Shown one piece after another: positions 6,695-8,406 of a stretch of DNA of 8,406 nucleotides. Source of the DNA: Verrucomicrobiota bacterium (GTDB lineage: Bacteria; Verrucomicrobiota; Verrucomicrobiia; Limisphaerales; AV2); contig QHPA01000102.1 in NCBI GenBank assembly GCA_003218935.1, forward strand, positions 1-8,406, in the 5' to 3' direction. Every line of letters starts with the position of its first letter. Position 1 is the stretch's first letter. The notes beneath the pieces are model-generated. The model was not told where the DNA came from. It searched no databases and was given only the letters and a program-made list of their open reading frames with translations. Made by a program: the position numbers and the translations under genes.

Positions 6695-7534
6695 ATGGCA
6701 AACAAGCTACCAATCGAAAAGAAAGTCTTGGTGATTTCCATGCTGTGCGAAGGCGCGAGCATCCGTGGAGTTGAGAGAATCACTGGCGTAAATCAGAACA
6801 CGATTATGAGCCTTGCAAGGCGTGTTGGCGATGCCTGTGCGAAAATCATGGATGAAAAGATGCGCAATCTCAATTGCCGCAACATCGAAGTGGACGAGAT
6901 TTGGGGATTCATTGGTAAGAAGGAGAAGCGAGCCACGCGAAAGGAGTCGATGATTATTGGTGTCGGCGATGTCTGGACGTTCATCGCGTTGGACGCGGAC
7001 ACCAAAATCATTCCTTCGTTCATCGTTGGCAGGCGCGATTCCTACCACGCCAAAGCGTTCATGGAAGACTTGGCTGGACGCCTCTCTCGCCGCGTCCAGC
7101 TTTCAACCGATGCCCTTTCTTCCTATCCAGAAGCCGTTGAGCGCGGTTTTGGGTCTGAAGTTGATTACGCCCAACTCGTAAAAACCTACGGCGTGGTCAA
7201 TCTCAACAAAGATGCCGCAAGTAGGTATAGCCCGGCAGAAGTCGTGAAAACGGAACGCACAATCATCAACGGAATGCCAGACGTGAGCCGAATCACAACC
7301 AGCCACGTCGAGAAGCAGAATCACACGCTCAGGATGCACTGCCGCCGTCTTACTCGCCTGACAAACGCTTTCAGCAAGAAGTTTGAAAACTTTCAAGCTG
7401 CGGTCGCGCTCAACTTCGCGTATTACAACTTCTGCAAGACGCATGGTGCGCTGAGAATGACTCCGGCAATGGCCGCAGGAATAGAAAGCAGCCATTGGAC
7501 GGTTGCGGATTTGGTCAAACGCTGTGGCGAATAA
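6695..7534 (+). CDS. IS1-family-like DDEN transposase, single ORF
   Basis: A 279-aa transposase that cuts and joins the ends of the element. Residues about 20-45 (EGASIRGVERITGVNQNTIMSLARRVG) form a helix-turn-helix for end binding. The catalytic core has D67 in VDEIWGFIG, D139 in STDALSSY and E206 with N209 in VEKQNHTLR. This mirrors IS1 InsB (DEQWGYVG, TDGWPLY, IERHNLNLRQ), including the following SFSK-like segment (NAFSKK, 224-229) and the C-terminal HYN-type motif (YYNFCKTH). It lacks the zinc-ribbon N-terminus of InsA and the programmed frameshift of IS1, so it is made as one polypeptide. The frame is open from a TTG at 6530, but those residues are antisense-tRNA translation; ATG 6695 is the clear start, although it has no ribosome binding site and may be leaderless. 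All catalytic residues are present, so it is probably active. Confidence 0.92.
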   Translation: MANKLPIEKKVLVISMLCEGASIRGVERITGVNQNTIMSLARRVGDACAKIMDEKMRNLNCRNIEVDEIWGFIGKKEKRATRKESMIIGVGDVWTFIALDADTKIIPSFIVGRRDSYHAKAFMEDLAGRLSRRVQLSTDALSSYPEAVERGFGSEVDYAQLVKTYGVVNLNKDAASRYSPAEVVKTERTIINGMPDVSRITTSHVEKQNHTLRMHCRRLTRLTNAFSKKFENFQAAVALNFAYYNFCKTHGALRMTPAMAAGIESSHWTVADLVKRCGE

Positions 7535-7823
7535 GGACTACATCGAGCGGCTACAACTCACGATTCAGCACTTGCACAAATGCGCGGCAGTTCACCGCGA
7601 GACTGTGCCAGTGCATGAAGTCTTCAAGGGCCAGACCCTTTGGAATGGCAACGTTGAAGTCTTTGACCTCGGCGGACACCCTAAAGCAAAACGCTGCTAC
7701 GGCTGGACCTACGGCGAGCCAGAGGAGTTCATTACGATCTTGGAGTTACCACCGGTAGATTCAGCGCAAAGCGCCGTCAAAGTCGGGGTTTCCTACCAGA
7801 TAAAAAAGGCGAGGCCGAAGTGA
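7524..7823 (+). CDS. Conserved-looking accessory ORF downstream of the transposase
   Basis: A 99-aa protein from GTG 7524, overlapping the transposase stop (7532-7534) by 11 bases in another frame, so probably translated by coupling. It starts ANKDYIERLQLTIQHLHKCAAVHRETVPVHEVF, a helix with several His and one Cys, followed by strands (NVEVFDLGGHPKAKRCYGWTY, EFITILELPPV) and a basic KKARPK end. I have a recollection of similar small proteins behind transposases of this type but cannot name a family. The frame opens at TTG 7503, further inside the transposase, but GTG 7524 gives a cleaner start. It ends 18 bases before the right inverted repeat, so it belongs to the element. It may assist or restrain transposition; this is not shown. 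Confidence 0.7.
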   Translation: MANKDYIERLQLTIQHLHKCAAVHRETVPVHEVFKGQTLWNGNVEVFDLGGHPKAKRCYGWTYGEPEEFITILELPPVDSAQSAVKVGVSYQIKKARPK

Positions 7824-7841
7824 ATTCAGAAAAGAAAATTC

Positions 7842-7857
7842 AAATTAAGGCACTACC
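7842..7857 (-). repeat. Right terminal inverted repeat
   Basis: AAATTAAGGCACTACC is the exact reverse complement of the left end (5947-5962) and is followed at once by the second copy of the 8-bp target duplication. Confidence 0.93.
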
Positions 7858-7865
7858 TTCCGCGG
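7858..7865. repeat. Right target-site duplication TTCCGCGG
   Basis: Identical to 5939-5946. Removing the element and one copy restores a continuous intergenic region between the barrel gene and trpS. Confidence 0.93.
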
Positions 7866-7869
7866 TGCG

Positions 7870-7900
7870 TAGTGGCGCGGGCGTCTCGCCCGGGCCACTA
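7870..7900. repeat. GC-rich palindrome (REP-like hairpin)
   Basis: TAGTGGC (7870-7876) pairs with GCCACTA (7894-7900), and inside it CGGGCG (7878-7883) pairs with CGCCCG (7887-7892) around a TCT loop. This gives 13 base pairs with a single G-G mismatch. There is no T-tract. The compact, near-perfect form is like dispersed intergenic palindromes of GC-rich genomes. The insertion sequence lies only a few bases away. Confidence 0.65.
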
Positions 7901-7909
7901 TGGGGGTTT

Positions 7910-7932
7910 GCGGCTATGCCGCGCTGAGTTTT
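7910..7932 (+). terminator. Weak terminator-like hairpin before trpS
   Basis: GCGGC (7910-7914) and GCCGC (7918-7922) form a five-pair stem with a TAT loop; a run of T (GAGTTTTTCC) follows after about six bases. It could end transcripts coming out of the insertion sequence, or be part of the trpS leader. The gap between stem and T-run makes a true terminator doubtful. Confidence 0.25.
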
Positions 7933-7972
7933 TCCGGTTTGCGCCTCGGCCCGAACTTGTTAGCTTCCGCCC

Positions 7973-8406
7973 ATGCGAATTTTGTCGGGGATCCAGCCTT
8001 CCGGCGCGCTGCATCTGGGAAACTATTTTGGGATGATGAAGCCGGGCCTGGAGCTTCAAGAACAAGGCGAGGCGTTTTATTTCATCGCGAATTATCACTC
8101 GATGACGTCGCTGTTCGACGCCGTGGAACGTCGCCGAAACACGCTTGAGGTGGCGCTCGATTTCCTCGCGTGCGGCCTCGACCCAAAGAAGACGGTTTTT
8201 TTCAAGCAGTCTGATGTGCCCGAAGTGACCGAGCTGACGTGGTTGCTCACAACCGTGACGCCGATGGGATTGCTCGAACGCGCCCACAGTTACAAAGACA
8301 AAATCTCCAAAGGCATCTCGCCGAATCATGGCCTGTTCGCCTACCCCGTGCTGATGGCGGCGGACATTTTGATTTACGATTCGAACCTCGTGCCGGTCGG
8401 TCGCGA
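7973..8406 (+). CDS. trpS: Tryptophanyl-tRNA synthetase, 5' part (cut by window end)
   Basis: The first 144 residues of a class I aminoacyl-tRNA synthetase that charges tRNA-Trp with tryptophan in the cytoplasm. It starts MRILSGIQPSGALHLGNYFG, with the HxGN form of the class I HIGH signature at 14-17. Then follow FYFIANYHSMTSL, the subunit/active-site stretch PMGLLERAHSYKDK and FAYPVLMAADIL, all characteristic of bacterial TrpRS (about 330 aa in full). The C-terminal half, with the KMSKS loop, lies beyond the window. No stop occurs up to the edge. The ATG at 7973 is the natural start because it begins right at the conserved R-(I/V)-(L/F)-SG-IQPSG; no Shine-Dalgarno sequence precedes it. The insertion sequence ends about 115 bases upstream, so it could influence trpS expression. 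Confidence 0.95.
   Translation, partial: MRILSGIQPSGALHLGNYFGMMKPGLELQEQGEAFYFIANYHSMTSLFDAVERRRNTLEVALDFLACGLDPKKTVFFKQSDVPEVTELTWLLTTVTPMGLLERAHSYKDKISKGISPNHGLFAYPVLMAADILIYDSNLVPVGR

Larger units (their letters stand above)
5947..7857 (+). mobile_element. Complete IS1-superfamily insertion sequence with passenger genes, 1911 bp
   Basis: The element begins GGTAGTGCCTTAATTT and ends with its exact reverse complement, and it is flanked by a perfect 8-bp direct repeat. The GGT start and 8-bp duplication match the habits of the IS1 family (IS1 itself begins GGTGATGCTG), and the transposase has the IS1-type DDEN core. It is longer than classical IS1 (about 770 bp) and has one transposase ORF instead of the frameshifted InsA/InsB pair. 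Three further small ORFs are on the same strand, and two tRNA-like 3' ends are on the opposite strand. All ORFs are intact and the ends are identical, so the insertion is probably recent and possibly active. IS1595 is an alternative family on duplication size, but the catalytic motifs (VDEIWGF, VEKQN) favour IS1. Confidence 0.93.

Noticed and set aside
7898..8329. Minus-strand ORF opposite trpS
   Set aside because: The plus strand encodes an unmistakable tryptophanyl-tRNA synthetase over the same bases.
1..8406. CRISPR array, rRNA, riboswitch or phage genes
   Set aside because: No regularly spaced repeats, rRNA motifs, recognisable aptamer or phage structural genes are seen.

Overview
The window looks like a piece of a GC-rich bacterial chromosome from the Planctomycetota-Verrucomicrobiota (PVC) group. 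A verrucomicrobial lineage of the Pedosphaera/Limisphaera kind is my best guess. The basis is the adjacent pair of a large PSCyt1/DUF1549/DUF1553 cytochrome-type protein and a Tat-exported DUF1501 protein, an arrangement very common in that group and rare elsewhere. Few genes have a clear Shine-Dalgarno site. The taxonomic call is inference; no rRNA or other phylogenetic marker except a partial trpS is present.

Layout: (1) 1-214 is a leader region with a long imperfect hairpin of CTCGT/ACGAG repeats and a weak promoter candidate. (2) 215-5012 (+) is a two-gene operon: the PSD1-type multidomain protein with two CxxCH motifs, then the DUF1501 protein. The 70-base gap between them is bridged by a 25-codon ORF that overlaps both neighbours by ATGA. 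(3) 5028-5813 (-) is a convergent gene for a small outer-membrane beta-barrel protein with a signal peptide and a C-terminal Phe. (4) 5939-7865 is a complete insertion sequence of the IS1 superfamily (1911 bp, 5947-7857), with perfect 16-bp terminal inverted repeats (GGTAGTGCCTTAATTT) and a perfect 8-bp target duplication (TTCCGCGG). (5) 7866-7972 holds two palindromes. (6) 7973 to the window end is the 5' part of trpS (tryptophanyl-tRNA synthetase), cut by the window edge.

The unusual part is the insertion sequence. Besides a single-ORF DDEN transposase it carries three small ORFs: a 66-aa beta-rich protein, a 58-aa ribbon-helix-helix-like protein coupled to it by ATGA, and a 99-aa protein whose GTG start overlaps the transposase stop. 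On the opposite strand it carries two tRNA-like 3' ends. One is a perfect T-arm, 7-nt acceptor strand, discriminator A and encoded CCA (6111-6138). The other has a T-arm plus a full 7-bp acceptor pairing but a degenerate D/anticodon region (6531-6598). Each lies just upstream of one of the two gene blocks of the element. A perfect 6-2-6 palindrome (TGTTGA-AG-TCAACA) sits just before the transposase start, where the ribbon-helix-helix protein could act.

The element entered the intergenic space between the outer-membrane protein gene and trpS without breaking a gene. The flanking genes are visibly GC-richer than the element, consistent with acquisition by transfer.
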